From contig CANROC010000002.1 of assembly GCA_947632175.1 (NCBI GenBank), positions 186,001 through 250,000 on the forward strand: a DNA stretch of 64,000 nt, read 5' to 3'. Below are positions 24,501 through 32,534 of this stretch, in pieces. The stretch is from an uncultured Oscillospiraceae bacterium (GTDB lineage: Bacteria > Bacillota > Clostridia > Oscillospirales > Oscillospiraceae). Each line of letters opens with the position of its first letter. Position 1 is the stretch's first letter. The position numbers were made by a program, and so were the translations under genes. The notes below the pieces were generated by a model. It had not been told where the DNA came from and made no database searches. It was given only the letters and a program-made list of their open reading frames with translations.

Positions 24501-24982
24501 AACTCCAGGGCCGTCTTTTTGGCCTCGTCGTAGCGGTCGTGGAGCAGAAGCTGGGGCACCTGCCCCTGGACGCAGGCGGAGAGGGCGACGAGCCCCTCGG
24601 CGTGGGCCCGGAGGAGGTCCATGTCGATCCGGGGCTTCATGTAAAAGCCCTCCACAAAGCCCATGGAGACGAGATAGCAGAGGTTCTTATACCCCGTCTC
24701 GTTCTTGCAAAGCAGGATGAGGTGGTAGCGCACCGAGTCCTCCCCGTGCTCCTTGTCAAAGCGGGTGCGGGGGGCCACGTAGACCTCACAGCCGATGATG
24801 GGCTTGATGCCCTCGGCTAAGCACGCCTCGTAGAAGGCCACGGCCCCGTACATGACCCCGTGGTCCGTGACGGCCAGTGCCGTCTGGCCCAGCTCCTTGG
24901 CGCGTTTGGGAAGCTCCTTAATACGGCACGCCCCGTCCAGGAGGCTGTATTCGGAATGGACGTGCAGGTGGGTAAAGGCCAT
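21521..24982 (-). CDS. dnaE: DNA polymerase III alpha subunit
   Basis: The 1153-residue replicative polymerase subunit has an N-terminal PHP domain (HLHVHSEYSLLDG at 5-17), GPGRGSAAGS (353-362), the catalytic PDIDMDF (394-400) with two active-site aspartates, YAFNKAHAVSYA in the fingers, and a C-terminal OB fold (near 980-1060). Length matches DnaE1/DnaE3 enzymes. In this group PolC usually does bulk synthesis, so DnaE may extend primers; polC is not in the window. AAGGAGG precedes the ATG. It follows whiA by 24 bases in the same operon. Confidence 0.97.
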   Translation of the reverse strand: MAFTHLHVHSEYSLLDGACRIKELPKRAKELGQTALAVTDHGVMYGAVAFYEACLAEGIKPIIGCEVYVAPRTRFDKEHGEDSVRYHLILLCKNETGYKNLCYLVSMGFVEGFYMKPRIDMDLLRAHAEGLVALSACVQGQVPQLLLHDRYDEAKKTALEFQSIFGEGNYYLELQDHGIAEERRAAQGLRRLHQETGIPLVLTNDVHYLRREDAYAQDVLMCIQTGKTLSDENRMKFESDSLYLKSEEEMRALYPDLPEAAENTNVIADMCNVEFEFGHYHLPEFKVPEGYTAKAYLEKLCYEGFAQRYPHAPEVEKQLRYELDMIDRMGFTDYFLIVQDFVMYAKRNGIPVGPGRGSAAGSVVSYCLRITDIDPIKYSLYFERFLNPERVSMPDIDMDFCERRRGEVVDYVKRKYGADHVAQIVTFNTLKAKNAVRSVSKVLGLTFAEENELAKTLPDDFRITLSDAIRVSQQLRDKMAEDPRFEQVINTALALEDMPKDSGTHAAGVVITRNPVHTYVPLTLSKKDNTIATQYTMTTIEHLGLLKMDFLGLRNLTVIDDAVRDIRKKVPDFDISAIPDDDKETYDMLAAGKTSGVFQLESAGMTGVCVGMKAKSIEDITAVIALYRPGPMDSIPRFLEASANPDKIRYKHPLLEPILNVTYGCIVYQEQVIEIFRRLAGFSLGQADMIRRAMSKKKMAEIQKERQTFIFGDEERGIHGCVKNGVPEDVAGSIYDEITDFANYAFNKAHAVSYAVVAYETAYLKCHYPREYMAALMTSVLGYAEKVAEYTAECAALGIKLLPPDVNRSANRFSVEGDNIRYGLVAVKNIGSKFIESVMAERQANGPFTSFTDFCERAFGPDMNRRALESLIKAGAFDSMGLKRRQLMEGVGLVLDEIADRRRKNVEGQMDLFGMTAEEEIPRSRVELPDVEEYSPMERMAMEREVTGLYLSGHPMDGWRETARRLGAVSIGAIENDYSEERETHRFHDDQEITLCGVITAVKTKATKNGGLMAYVTLDDGTGDMELLAFQRVLDVSGGYMRAGELVSVAGRLSVRDEKAPQAVINFLRPLTDNRREPERPKTEPTKLYARLKSKESAAYKRIRLVLNMFPGDQQLILYFEDSRLRQGAPCVIHPALVQELRELLGEENVVVK

Positions 24983-25006
24983 AGGTTTGCCTCCTTTCGG
25001 CAGCGG

Positions 25007-25900
25007 TCAGTTGAGCGCCCGCGCGATCTCGGAGAGCTTGCGCAGGCGGTGGTTGAGGCCGGATTTCGTAAGGCCGGCAAGGTCGGCAAGCTCGGAAAGG
25101 GCAAGCTCGGGGTTTTCCTCCCGAAGCCGCGCCGCCTCCCGGAGCTTATCCGAAAGGGAGCTCAGAATGCCGCTGTCCCGGAGCTTTTTGATGTCCACCA
25201 GCACCTGGGCGCTGGCCTCCACGGACTTGGCGACGTTGGCGGTGTCACAGTTGACCTTGCGGTTGACGAGATTGGTCATGTCCTTCTCGATCTTGGCGGA
25301 CATGACGCGCATGGCGGCCACGGGGGCCCCGGCGGTGGTGAGGATGTCCTCGATGAGGGCGCTTTGCTTGAAGTAGATGATATAGTTCCCGGCCCGCGCC
25401 ACGGTCTTCGGCTCGAAGCCCATGTCGATGAAGAGGGCGGTGATCTGCCGGCTGACGGTGTAGTGGCCGGTGACCAGCTCCAGGTGGTAGCGCTTGGCGG
25501 GGTCCGTGACGCTCCCCCCGGCCAGGAACGCGCCCCGCAGGAAGCCGGCGCGGGACTCGTCGTCCTCCAAAAGGCCGAGGTTCACGTGGTGGGAGATGAC
25601 GCCGGGTCCGTAGCCCAGGGCGTCCGCCACGGCGCGGATGCTCTCCGGACGGCGCATGAGGACGGTGCGCTTGCCCCCGGCGCTCACGCGGCTCACCTCG
25701 TCAAAGGAGACGCCGAAGGCCCGGAGAAAGAGCTTGGGAAGCCTTCCGGCGAAGGCCTCCGAGCCCGTCAAAAAGCGGATCTCCTCCCGGTCGAAGCGGT
25801 TGCAGAACAAAAGCGCCCCGTAACACTCGGCCATGGCCTGGGGGCGCTTTCCGATCTCCGTCCGGCAGAGCTCATTTTTCACATCAAAGGAAAAGGACAT
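25007..25900 (-). CDS. whiA: WhiA family DNA-binding protein
   Basis: The 297-residue protein has the WhiA layout: an N-terminal LAGLIDADG-like domain (about 1-200, with FLRGAFLAGGSVTDP at about 112-126 and TNLVNRKVNCDTANV near 215-229) and a C-terminal helix-turn-helix (about 250-297, SELADLAGLTKSGLNHRLRK). WhiA affects cell division and chromosome segregation in firmicutes and sporulation in actinomycetes. Its place after rapZ is conserved. GAGG precedes the ATG. Confidence 0.96.
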   Translation of the reverse strand: MSFSFDVKNELCRTEIGKRPQAMAECYGALLFCNRFDREEIRFLTGSEAFAGRLPKLFLRAFGVSFDEVSRVSAGGKRTVLMRRPESIRAVADALGYGPGVISHHVNLGLLEDDESRAGFLRGAFLAGGSVTDPAKRYHLELVTGHYTVSRQITALFIDMGFEPKTVARAGNYIIYFKQSALIEDILTTAGAPVAAMRVMSAKIEKDMTNLVNRKVNCDTANVAKSVEASAQVLVDIKKLRDSGILSSLSDKLREAARLREENPELALSELADLAGLTKSGLNHRLRKLSEIARALN

Positions 25901-25914
25901 AGTGGTTTCCTCAG

Positions 25915-26772
25915 TTAATTCTTGGCGATGTCCCGGTGGACGCGCTCCGTCTCGTGGCCGGTGAGGGCGAGGTGCTTGGCCAGCGCCTCCGTCACCGCCA
26001 CGGACCGGTGGTGCCCGCCGGTACAGCCCACGCAGACGGTGAGGTTCATCTTCCCCTCCTCCTCGTAATTGGGGAGCAGGAAGTCGATGAGGTCCGTCAG
26101 CCTCCGCAAAAACTCCTTGGACTGGTCCGAGCTCATGACGTAGTCGAACACGTCCGCGTCCAGGCCGCTTTTCTCCATGAGCTCCGGCACATAGAAGGGG
26201 TTGGGCAGGAAGCGCACGTCGAAGACAAGGTCGGCCTCGATGGGGATGCCGTACTTAAAGCCGAAGGACATCACCGTTACCCGCATCTTCTGCTCGTCCC
26301 CCGCGCCGAAGAGGCGGTAGAGGGTCCGCTGGAGGCGGCCCAGGGTGAGGCCGGTGGTGTTGATGACGTAGTCCGCCCGGCGGCGCACAGGCTCCAGGGC
26401 CTTGATCTCCCGGCGCACCGCGGCCTCCAGGCCCACGGCCTCGCCGTCCAGGGGGTGGCGGCGGCGCGTCTCCTTATAGCGCTTGACGATGGTCTCCACC
26501 GTGGCGTCCACATAGAGGATCTTGTAGGCGAAGCCCGCCCGCTCCAGCTCCTCCAGGGCGGAGAAGAGATGCCCGAAGCCGTCGCCGCTGCGGATGTCGG
26601 ACACCAGCGCCACGCGCTCATACCGGCCTCTGGTGGCGGCGCACAGCTCGGCAAAGCGGGGGATGAGCTCCCCCGGCATGTTGTCCACGCAGTAAAAGTC
26701 CAGATCCTCCAGCGCCGCCGCCACGCGGCTCTTCCCCGCGCCGGACAGGCCGGAGATGATGAGCATCTCCAT
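25915..26772 (-). CDS. rapZ: RNase adapter/nucleotide-binding protein RapZ (YvcJ)
   Basis: A 285-residue P-loop protein: GLSGAGKS (8-15) at the N-terminus, a DFYCVDNMP motif (26-34), and the C-terminal domain with MSFGFKYGIP and CVGCTGGHHRSVA. The family binds GTP/ATP and in E. coli controls GlmZ/amino-sugar synthesis; in gram-positives YvcJ affects competence. It lies between murB and whiA in the conserved cluster, with a 40-base gap after murB. Confidence 0.96.
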   Translation of the reverse strand: MEMLIISGLSGAGKSRVAAALEDLDFYCVDNMPGELIPRFAELCAATRGRYERVALVSDIRSGDGFGHLFSALEELERAGFAYKILYVDATVETIVKRYKETRRRHPLDGEAVGLEAAVRREIKALEPVRRRADYVINTTGLTLGRLQRTLYRLFGAGDEQKMRVTVMSFGFKYGIPIEADLVFDVRFLPNPFYVPELMEKSGLDADVFDYVMSSDQSKEFLRRLTDLIDFLLPNYEEEGKMNLTVCVGCTGGHHRSVAVTEALAKHLALTGHETERVHRDIAKN

Positions 26773-26811
26773 GGTGTCACCCCGTTTCGTAAGTGAAAAT
26801 CGCTAAAGCTT

Positions 26812-27720
26812 TTATACGATGATCTTGACCTCCGGCTCCAGGCGGACGCCGGTCTGCTTGTAGACCTTCGTCACCACCATGGCCATGAGGGCGTAGACGT
26901 CGGAGAAGGTGGCGTTGCCCAGGTTCACGATGAAGCCCGCGTGCTTTTCCGAGACCTGCGCGCCGCCCACCTGGAGGCCCTTCAGGCCGCACTGGTCGAT
27001 GAGGCGGGAGGCGTAGTCCCCCTCCGGGCGCTTGAAGGTGCTCCCGGCGGAGGGGTAGTTGAGGGGCTGCTTTTCCCGCCGCGCCTCCATGAGCTCCTCC
27101 ATTTTGGCCCTGATCGCCTTGGGGTCGCCGGGGCGCAGGCGCAGGGTGGCGGAGAGGATGGCGCCGCCCTTTTGGAAGCGGGAGGAGCGGTAAGCGAAGG
27201 CGCACTCGCTCTTGGGGACCACACGCACCTGGCCGTCCCGCTCCACGAAAGTGACGGACTCCACCACGTCGCCCAGCTCGCCGCCGTAGGCCCCGGCGTT
27301 CATGGTGATGCCACCGCCCAGCGTGCCGGGGATGCCGTGGGCAAACTCAAGGCCGGTGAGGCCCTCGTTCAAAGCCGCGTTGGCAAGGCGCGAGAGCACC
27401 ACGCCCGCGCCGCAGATGAGGCTGTCGCCGCTGACGCGCACGGTATCGAGGCGGGCGGTGGAGAGGGCGACCTCCTTATGCCCGCCGTCGGAGACGAGCA
27501 GGTTGGAGCCGTTGCCCAGGATAAAGTAGGGCAGCTCCCGCCCCTCCAGCTCCCGGACGCACCAGACGAAGGCCCCGATGCTCTTGGGCTCCAGGAGCGC
27601 CCGCACGGGCCCGCCGATCTTAAAGGTGGTGTGGCGGCTCATAGGCTCGCCCAGGGTCACGCCCGTCTCCGGGTACTCCCCCCGCAGGTCCGCCAACAGG
27701 CGGTCAAGTCCGTCGTTCAT
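26812..27720 (-). CDS. murB: UDP-N-acetylenolpyruvoylglucosamine reductase
   Basis: The 302-residue flavoenzyme reduces UDP-GlcNAc-enolpyruvate to UDP-MurNAc with NADPH in peptidoglycan synthesis. FAD-binding motifs LGNGSNLLVSDGG (about 77-89) and GIPGTLGGGITMNAGAYGG (about 128-146) are visible. YPSAGSTFKRPEG has the catalytic Ser/Tyr region of the short (type II) MurB, and LEPEVKII supplies the C-terminal Glu. The ATG overlaps the hprK stop (ATGA) and has GGAGG upstream. Confidence 0.97.
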   Translation of the reverse strand: MNDGLDRLLADLRGEYPETGVTLGEPMSRHTTFKIGGPVRALLEPKSIGAFVWCVRELEGRELPYFILGNGSNLLVSDGGHKEVALSTARLDTVRVSGDSLICGAGVVLSRLANAALNEGLTGLEFAHGIPGTLGGGITMNAGAYGGELGDVVESVTFVERDGQVRVVPKSECAFAYRSSRFQKGGAILSATLRLRPGDPKAIRAKMEELMEARREKQPLNYPSAGSTFKRPEGDYASRLIDQCGLKGLQVGGAQVSEKHAGFIVNLGNATFSDVYALMAMVVTKVYKQTGVRLEPEVKIIV

Positions 27721-28658
27721 TGTGCCTCCAGGCTGTCAAAATAGTCGTCCAGTTGCTCGGCAAAGTCCTTGCCGGAGTTGTAGCCCATGCGCTTTTGCCG
27801 GTTGTTCATGGCGGCCACCTCGATGATAACGGCCAGGTTGCGCCCGGGTCTGATGGGCACCACGATGTAGGGCACCTTGACGCCCAGGATGTCGATGAAG
27901 TCCGTCTCGGACCCCATGCGGTCGTAGCTGTTCTCCGCGTTCCAGTTCTCCAGCTTGATGACCAGGTCCACCTTCTCGCTCCACTTCACCGCGCCGTTGC
28001 CGAAGATGCGCCGCACGTCCACCACGCCGATGCCGCGAAGCTCGATGTAGTTGCGGATGAGGTCCGGCGCCGTGCCGGTGAGTGTGGTGGAGTTGACCTT
28101 TTTGATGATGACGGCGTCGTCGGAGATGAGGTGGTGGCCGCGCTTGATGAGCTCGATGGCCGTCTCCGATTTGCCCATGCCGGACTCGCCCAAAATCAGC
28201 ACGCCCTCGGAGTAGACCTCCAGGAAGACGCCGTGGCGCATGATGGTGGGGGCCAGGGCGTTGTTGAGCTTGGTGGTGAGCTCGATGATGAGCTCGCTGG
28301 TCTCCCGGTGGGACTTGAGGATGGTGACGTTGTGCTCACGGGCGGAGTCCAGCGTCCCCTCCGGGATGTTCACGTCGTGGGCGATGATGAGGGCCGGCAC
28401 GCCGCTGGCCATGAGGCGGTCGAGCTTGGCGCGGCGCTCCTCCTCGGAGAACTGCTGGAGGTAGGCGTCCTCGTTCCAGCCCAGGATCTGGAGCCGCTCC
28501 GTGGTGAAATTGGCGTAGAAGCCCGTGAGCTGAAGCCCCGGGCGGTTGATGACCGCGGTGGTGACGAGCTTGGAGGCAAAATCCGAGGAGGCGTACAAGA
28601 CCTCCAGCCCCACCTGCTCGGCCAGCGCCTTCAGTGTGATCCCATGTTCCGTGTCCAT
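27717..28658 (-). CDS. hprK: HPr kinase/phosphorylase
   Basis: The 313-residue protein is the sensor enzyme of carbon catabolite repression, which phosphorylates HPr on Ser46 and reverses it with phosphate. It has an N-terminal regulatory domain (1-130), Walker A GESGMGKSETA (about 155-165), HLISDDAV and the family signature ELRGIGVVDVRRIFG (about 202-216). GGAGGAG lies before the ATG. First gene of the housekeeping operon. It suggests that HPr(Ser-P)-type control operates in this organism and may bear on the pectin locus. Confidence 0.97.
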   Translation of the reverse strand: MDTEHGITLKALAEQVGLEVLYASSDFASKLVTTAVINRPGLQLTGFYANFTTERLQILGWNEDAYLQQFSEEERRAKLDRLMASGVPALIIAHDVNIPEGTLDSAREHNVTILKSHRETSELIIELTTKLNNALAPTIMRHGVFLEVYSEGVLILGESGMGKSETAIELIKRGHHLISDDAVIIKKVNSTTLTGTAPDLIRNYIELRGIGVVDVRRIFGNGAVKWSEKVDLVIKLENWNAENSYDRMGSETDFIDILGVKVPYIVVPIRPGRNLAVIIEVAAMNNRQKRMGYNSGKDFAEQLDDYFDSLEAQ

Positions 28659-28696
28659 AAGCTCCTCCTTGACGATTTGACTAACAGCATGTTCCT

Positions 28697-28725
28697 ATTT
28701 TATCTAAAATCCGTCGCTTTTGCAA
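28697..28725 (-). promoter_or_regulatory. Promoter of the hprK-murB-rapZ-whiA-dnaE operon
   Basis: TTGCAA, 17-base spacer, TAAAAT on the minus strand, about 39 bases before the hprK start. Confidence 0.75.
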
Positions 28726-28770
28726 GAGCCTGGGGCATATAAATATTTTATTCGGAACGAAAAATTTTTC

Positions 28771-28799
28771 TTGCATTTTCCGATAAGTTCTGCTACAAT
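28771..28799 (+). promoter_or_regulatory. Promoter of rpmB
   Basis: TTGCAT, 17-base spacer, TACAAT, giving a leader of about 40 bases before the rpmB ATG. It is divergent from the hprK promoter, the two -35 boxes being about 45 bases apart. Confidence 0.8.
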
Positions 28800-28845
28800 A
28801 GATGAGCTTGCGAATTTAAAGTTTTCATGCAAGGAGGTGCAGCAG

Positions 28846-29034
28846 ATGGCAAAGTGTGAATTTTGCGGCAAGGGCGTCTCATTTGGTATTCAGGTGAGCC
28901 ACTCCCACAGAAGATCCAACCGTACCTGGAAACCGAATGTCAAACGTGTCAAGGCCGTGGTAGACGGCTCCCCCCGCCACGTTTACGTCTGTACACGGTG
29001 CCTCCGCAGCGGCAAGGTCACCCGTGCGGTGTAA
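28846..29034 (+). CDS. rpmB: 50S ribosomal protein L28
   Basis: The start (MAKCEFCGKG) has AAGGAGG upstream. The 62-residue basic protein has two CxxC pairs (CEFC at 4-7 and CTRC near 51-54), the zinc-binding form of L28, and the conserved SHSHRRSNRTWKPN core. A monocistronic unit with its own promoter and terminator. Confidence 0.97.
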   Translation: MAKCEFCGKGVSFGIQVSHSHRRSNRTWKPNVKRVKAVVDGSPRHVYVCTRCLRSGKVTRAV

Positions 29035-29051
29035 GTGAGTCTTGAAAGCCG

Positions 29052-29090
29052 AATCCCCATCCTGACGGATGGGGATTTATTTTTTTTTGA
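29052..29090 (+). terminator. Rho-independent terminator of rpmB
   Basis: An 11-bp stem AATCCCCATCC/GGATGGGGATT with a TGAC loop and a run of Ts. The T-run overlaps the stop codon of the convergent GtrA gene. Confidence 0.9.
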
Positions 29091-29532
29091 AAACGATGAG
29101 CTTTCCGGTGATGTAATTCGTGACGACAACGATCACCTGTCCCAGGAGCTTGACCCAGGTCTCGGGGAGATGGAGGGCCTGGACGAAGAGGAGAAAGACG
29201 GCCTCCTCCAGGACTAGGGAAAAGATCCTCGCGGCGGTGAAGTCCCGCAGCTGCGGCCAGAGAGTGGCCCTGTCCCAGCCGCCGTTTTCAAAGACGAAAG
29301 CCTTGTTGGTGACGAAAGCGAAGGCCACCGCCGCCACCCAGGCCGGGATGTTGGCTACGATGCCGGGGGCGATGAGGTTGAGGGGGAAATAGACGGCGAA
29401 GTTCACCACGGTGGAGAGGACGCCGAAGACGAGGTAGCTGAGGAGCTCCTGGTATTTGAGCACGGTGGGCCGCAAAAACCGGGGGATCACCGGCTCCAGG
29501 AATCTGTAAAATTTCGATTTTTTCTGTTCCAT
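29077..29532 (-). CDS. GtrA family membrane protein, copy 2
   Basis: About 151 residues with four helices (LLSYLVFGVLSTVVNFAVYF, ANIPAWVAAVAFAFVTNKAFVF and two C-terminal ones), the GtrA/DPMS-type flippase fold. ATG at 29532 is preferred over GTG at 29541 because AGGTGA lies at a normal distance. GtrA proteins are thought to flip undecaprenyl-phosphate-sugar across the membrane for glycan decoration. Last gene of the glycosylation operon, 48 bases after GtrII. A second GtrA is encoded at 31138-31596. Confidence 0.9.
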   Translation of the reverse strand: MEQKKSKFYRFLEPVIPRFLRPTVLKYQELLSYLVFGVLSTVVNFAVYFPLNLIAPGIVANIPAWVAAVAFAFVTNKAFVFENGGWDRATLWPQLRDFTAARIFSLVLEEAVFLLFVQALHLPETWVKLLGQVIVVVTNYITGKLIVFKKK

Positions 29533-29580
29533 GTGTCTCACCTGTCACCGTCCGTGGGGGTCTCCGCCAGGCGGCTTTTT

Positions 29581-31134
29581 TCAAGCGGAGAGCTTCACCA
29601 CCAGTACCCCGTCGATTTTGCTGATGGAACCATCGGCGGGATAACAGGGCATAGCCTTAAATTCCGGCGTCTCCCGTATGGCGGTACACTGGTCCTCCGG
29701 CACATAGCCCGGAGTGAAGCTCTGGAAATAGTAGAAAAGCCAGCCGCGGGAGTAGACATTCATGAGCTCATCTCCGAGGAATACCCCTGTCAGGCCGCTT
29801 TTCGGCAATGCGGTGCCGCTGTATGCATTGCCGATAAATGCCACGCCCATCCCCGGCTCGTAGCCCTCGGTCTGCTCCACCCTGGACACGAGCCGCGTAA
29901 GGTACGCGTTGGCGCCCCGGGCGGTGAGCTCCATCTCCAGATACGCCTTATTGGCGATGAGCGCCCCCTCATAGCTCTGCGCGGCGGAGACGGCCAGCAG
30001 AAAGCAGGCGGCAACGCCAGCGGCCGCCCTTTTGAGCCTGCCGGAGGCGGGGAGCTCCGTCCTGTCCGCCAGCACCGCCGGGAGGAACCACAGAAGTACA
30101 TTGGGGTAGATCATGAGCCAGTGGACATTTTCGGCCCCGGCCATAACATAGACGATGTTCACCGCCAACGGCAGGACTGCCAGGAGCGCCAGGGCCATCA
30201 CCGCCGCCACGGGCGAGCGGTAAACGCCGTGTCTGACGGCCAGTACCAGCAGCGTCAGGACCGTCAGGACCTCAAAAGCCCTCATGAAAAAGGGAAAGCT
30301 CCTGTGGACGGCCAAAAACGCGTCGGAGAAAGGGAAGCGGAAAAACGACCTGTACGCTTCCACTGCCCTGTCGATCAGCTGACTCAGGGACACATCGGTC
30401 ATGCCGTTTAGCCCGGCATAGCTCAGAAGCTCCGTGCCTGTGACCCAAAGGCACAGCCGGAGGATGACAAGATACGCCGCCATCCCCAGCACAAGGCCCA
30501 GAAAAGCGCGGAGGACGTCCAGAAGGAGCACTTTCGGGCGCTCATACGTCCCGGAACACACCTCCACCAGCAGCGACATCACCGAAAGCGCCGCGGCGAA
30601 GCCGAAATACGCCTGATAACAGCCCATGGCCACGGCAATGGCTCCCGCCCCGGCCGCAAACCGCGCCCAGCCCCGGCCCCTGATAAGGCAGGCCCCCAGG
30701 GCCGCCAGGAGCATGGCGAAAAAGTATGCTGGCGCCGTGAACATATAGGCCCAAGTGGACGTCACCGTGGGGAAAGCCGCCATGGCCGCCGCCACCGCTA
30801 TGGAGGCCAAAAGAGAGCGCATCCTGAAGAGCCTGACCGTGAAGACCACCGCCAGGGCCAGCCACATCGAGCCCACGACACCGTTCACCAGCGGAGAGCT
30901 GAAGCGCCCCGTGAGCTTCAAGACGGGGTCGAGAAGCCACCGGCCCGAGGGGAGGAACGAGCCTCCGGTGAACATCTCGGAGAGGTCATCGTGGTTGATA
31001 AGCTTGTTGGTAAAGGCGAAGAGATGTATCACCAGCACCAGCGCCAAGGCCGAGAGGAAGACGATCACATCGCGTTTCGATACTTTTTTGCGGACAGCCG
31101 CGGCGGCGGCGCCCAGGGCACTTTCCTTTTCCAT
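29581..31134 (-). CDS. GtrII-like membrane glucosyltransferase
   Basis: A 517-residue protein with about ten membrane helices. The first loop has NHDDLSEMF (about 47-55), the acidic motif where GT-C-type enzymes bind lipid-linked sugar, followed by SGRWLLDPVLKL, typical of the GtrII (PF14264-like) family. The C-terminal 130 residues form an extracytoplasmic domain. In the three-part Gtr systems GtrB loads the lipid carrier, GtrA flips it and the third protein transfers the sugar outside; here the acceptor is probably a teichoic-type polymer because an LtaS homologue heads the operon. The start is four bases after the GtrA stop. Confidence 0.85.
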   Translation of the reverse strand: MEKESALGAAAAAVRKKVSKRDVIVFLSALALVLVIHLFAFTNKLINHDDLSEMFTGGSFLPSGRWLLDPVLKLTGRFSSPLVNGVVGSMWLALAVVFTVRLFRMRSLLASIAVAAAMAAFPTVTSTWAYMFTAPAYFFAMLLAALGACLIRGRGWARFAAGAGAIAVAMGCYQAYFGFAAALSVMSLLVEVCSGTYERPKVLLLDVLRAFLGLVLGMAAYLVILRLCLWVTGTELLSYAGLNGMTDVSLSQLIDRAVEAYRSFFRFPFSDAFLAVHRSFPFFMRAFEVLTVLTLLVLAVRHGVYRSPVAAVMALALLAVLPLAVNIVYVMAGAENVHWLMIYPNVLLWFLPAVLADRTELPASGRLKRAAAGVAACFLLAVSAAQSYEGALIANKAYLEMELTARGANAYLTRLVSRVEQTEGYEPGMGVAFIGNAYSGTALPKSGLTGVFLGDELMNVYSRGWLFYYFQSFTPGYVPEDQCTAIRETPEFKAMPCYPADGSISKIDGVLVVKLSA

Positions 31135-31137
31135 CCG

Positions 31138-31596
31138 TTATTCCTTCTTTCTGTCCGCATCCCCCGTCCTCTTCTCCCGAAAGGCGAAAAAGCGCTGGCC
31201 GATGTAGTTGAGGATCACGAAGAGGCCCATGCCTACCAGCATGGCCACGTTCTCCCGCACCGTTTTGGAGGCGCCGGAGAGGATGAGGCGCGTGAGGGGC
31301 TTGGCGGCGCCGTAGGCGATGAGGTAGCAGACGCTGATCTCCAGCACGAAGCGTACTACCGTTCCGGCGCCTTTCTCCTTGTTTTGGAAAGTGAAGTGCT
31401 TATTGAGGAAGTAGCTCAGGATGCTCGCGAAGAAGTAGTTGGCGGCGGAGGACACCCAGTAGCTTAAGTGCAGGAGGTTATAAAAGCCGAACATGATCGC
31501 CGTGCCGAAGAGAGTGTTGACGATGCCGACCAGAATGAACTTCCAGAAGGTCCTGTCAAAGAATTTGGCGATGAACGCCTTGAGCTTGTCCGACAT
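31138..31596 (-). CDS. GtrA family membrane protein, copy 1
   Basis: The ATG at 31596 lies one base after the GT2 stop TGA, so translation is coupled. About 152 residues with four helices: FILVGIVNTLFGTAIMFGFY, YWVSSAANYFFASILSYFLNKHFTF (the usual GtrA core) and two later ones. It shares fold but little sequence with the copy at 29077-29532. Predicted to flip the lipid-linked sugar made by the GT2. Confidence 0.92.
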   Translation of the reverse strand: MSDKLKAFIAKFFDRTFWKFILVGIVNTLFGTAIMFGFYNLLHLSYWVSSAANYFFASILSYFLNKHFTFQNKEKGAGTVVRFVLEISVCYLIAYGAAKPLTRLILSGASKTVRENVAMLVGMGLFVILNYIGQRFFAFREKRTGDADRKKE

Positions 31597-31597
31597 G

Positions 31598-32515
31598 TCA
31601 ATCACCGCACTCTCTCGCGATGATGTACCGGGGGCGGCCAAGGCTTTGGCGGAAGAGGCGGCCCAGGTAGTAGCCTATGACCCCCAGGCACAGGAGCACG
31701 CAGGCCAGGGCCAGGAGGGCCGTCACGGCTAAAAGCACAAGCCACCCGGAGGCGTCGTCGCCCACGGCGGCGTAGAGGATGCCGGTGACCACGGCGATGA
31801 GCGCGAAGAGCGCGCCGAAGACCGTGGCAAGCTGCATGGGCGCGGCGGAGAAGGCCGTCACGGAAGATATGGCGTAGCGGGCCAGGGATTTAAAGGACCA
31901 CTTGGACTGCCCCGCCGTGCGCTCCGCCACGTCGAACGCCACCTCGGTCTTTTTGAAGCCCACGAAGGCCGTGAGGCCCCGGAAGAAGACGTCCTCCTCC
32001 GGGAGGGCCAAAAGCGTGTCCACCACCTTGCGGTCCATGAGCTTGAAGTCCGAGGAGCGCTTCATGTCGAGCTTGGCGAGCTTGGAGATCACGGCGTAAA
32101 ACGCCCCGGCGCACAGCCGGTGGAAACCGGACTCCTCTCCCCTGTCGCGCTTGACGCCCTCCACCAGCTCAAAGCCCTGCTCCCACAGGGTCACCATGGT
32201 GGGGAGGACCTGGGGCGGGTGCTGGAGGTCGCAGTCCAGCACAGCCACGCAGTCGCCGCGCGCCCGGCTGAGACCGGCGAAAATGGCCCGGTCCTTCCCG
32301 AAATTCCGGGAAAAGGAGACGCCGCGCACGTGCTTGTCCGCCTCATGGGCGCGCAAAATGGCCTCCCAGGTGCCGTCCCGGGAACCGTCGTCCACGAAAA
32401 TGAGCTCATAGGGGATCCCGGCGTCCCGCAGGACGCCGGCCACGGTCACGGCGGCCTTTTCCGCCATGGCCTCCTCATTGAAGGCGGGGATCACCACTGA
32501 GAGGAGCTTATCCAT
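31598..32515 (-). CDS. GT2 polyprenyl-phosphate glycosyltransferase (GtrB/CsbB type)
   Basis: A 305-residue enzyme with an N-terminal GT-A domain: VVIPAFNEE (8-16), FVDDGSRDGTW (about 40-50) and the metal-binding DCDLQHPP (about 93-100). Two C-terminal helices (about 228-290) anchor it in the membrane, as in GtrB, CsbB and YkcC. It should transfer a sugar from a nucleotide donor to undecaprenyl phosphate on the cytoplasmic face. It sits between the LtaS-like gene and GtrA, with AAGGATGAG before the ATG. Confidence 0.93.
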   Translation of the reverse strand: MDKLLSVVIPAFNEEAMAEKAAVTVAGVLRDAGIPYELIFVDDGSRDGTWEAILRAHEADKHVRGVSFSRNFGKDRAIFAGLSRARGDCVAVLDCDLQHPPQVLPTMVTLWEQGFELVEGVKRDRGEESGFHRLCAGAFYAVISKLAKLDMKRSSDFKLMDRKVVDTLLALPEEDVFFRGLTAFVGFKKTEVAFDVAERTAGQSKWSFKSLARYAISSVTAFSAAPMQLATVFGALFALIAVVTGILYAAVGDDASGWLVLLAVTALLALACVLLCLGVIGYYLGRLFRQSLGRPRYIIARECGD

Positions 32516-32534
32516 TGCTCATCCTTCTTTTCTC

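Noticed and set aside
25936..26796. Plus-strand frame of 286 codons over rapZ
   Set aside because: Shadow of a conserved housekeeping gene, no start signal.
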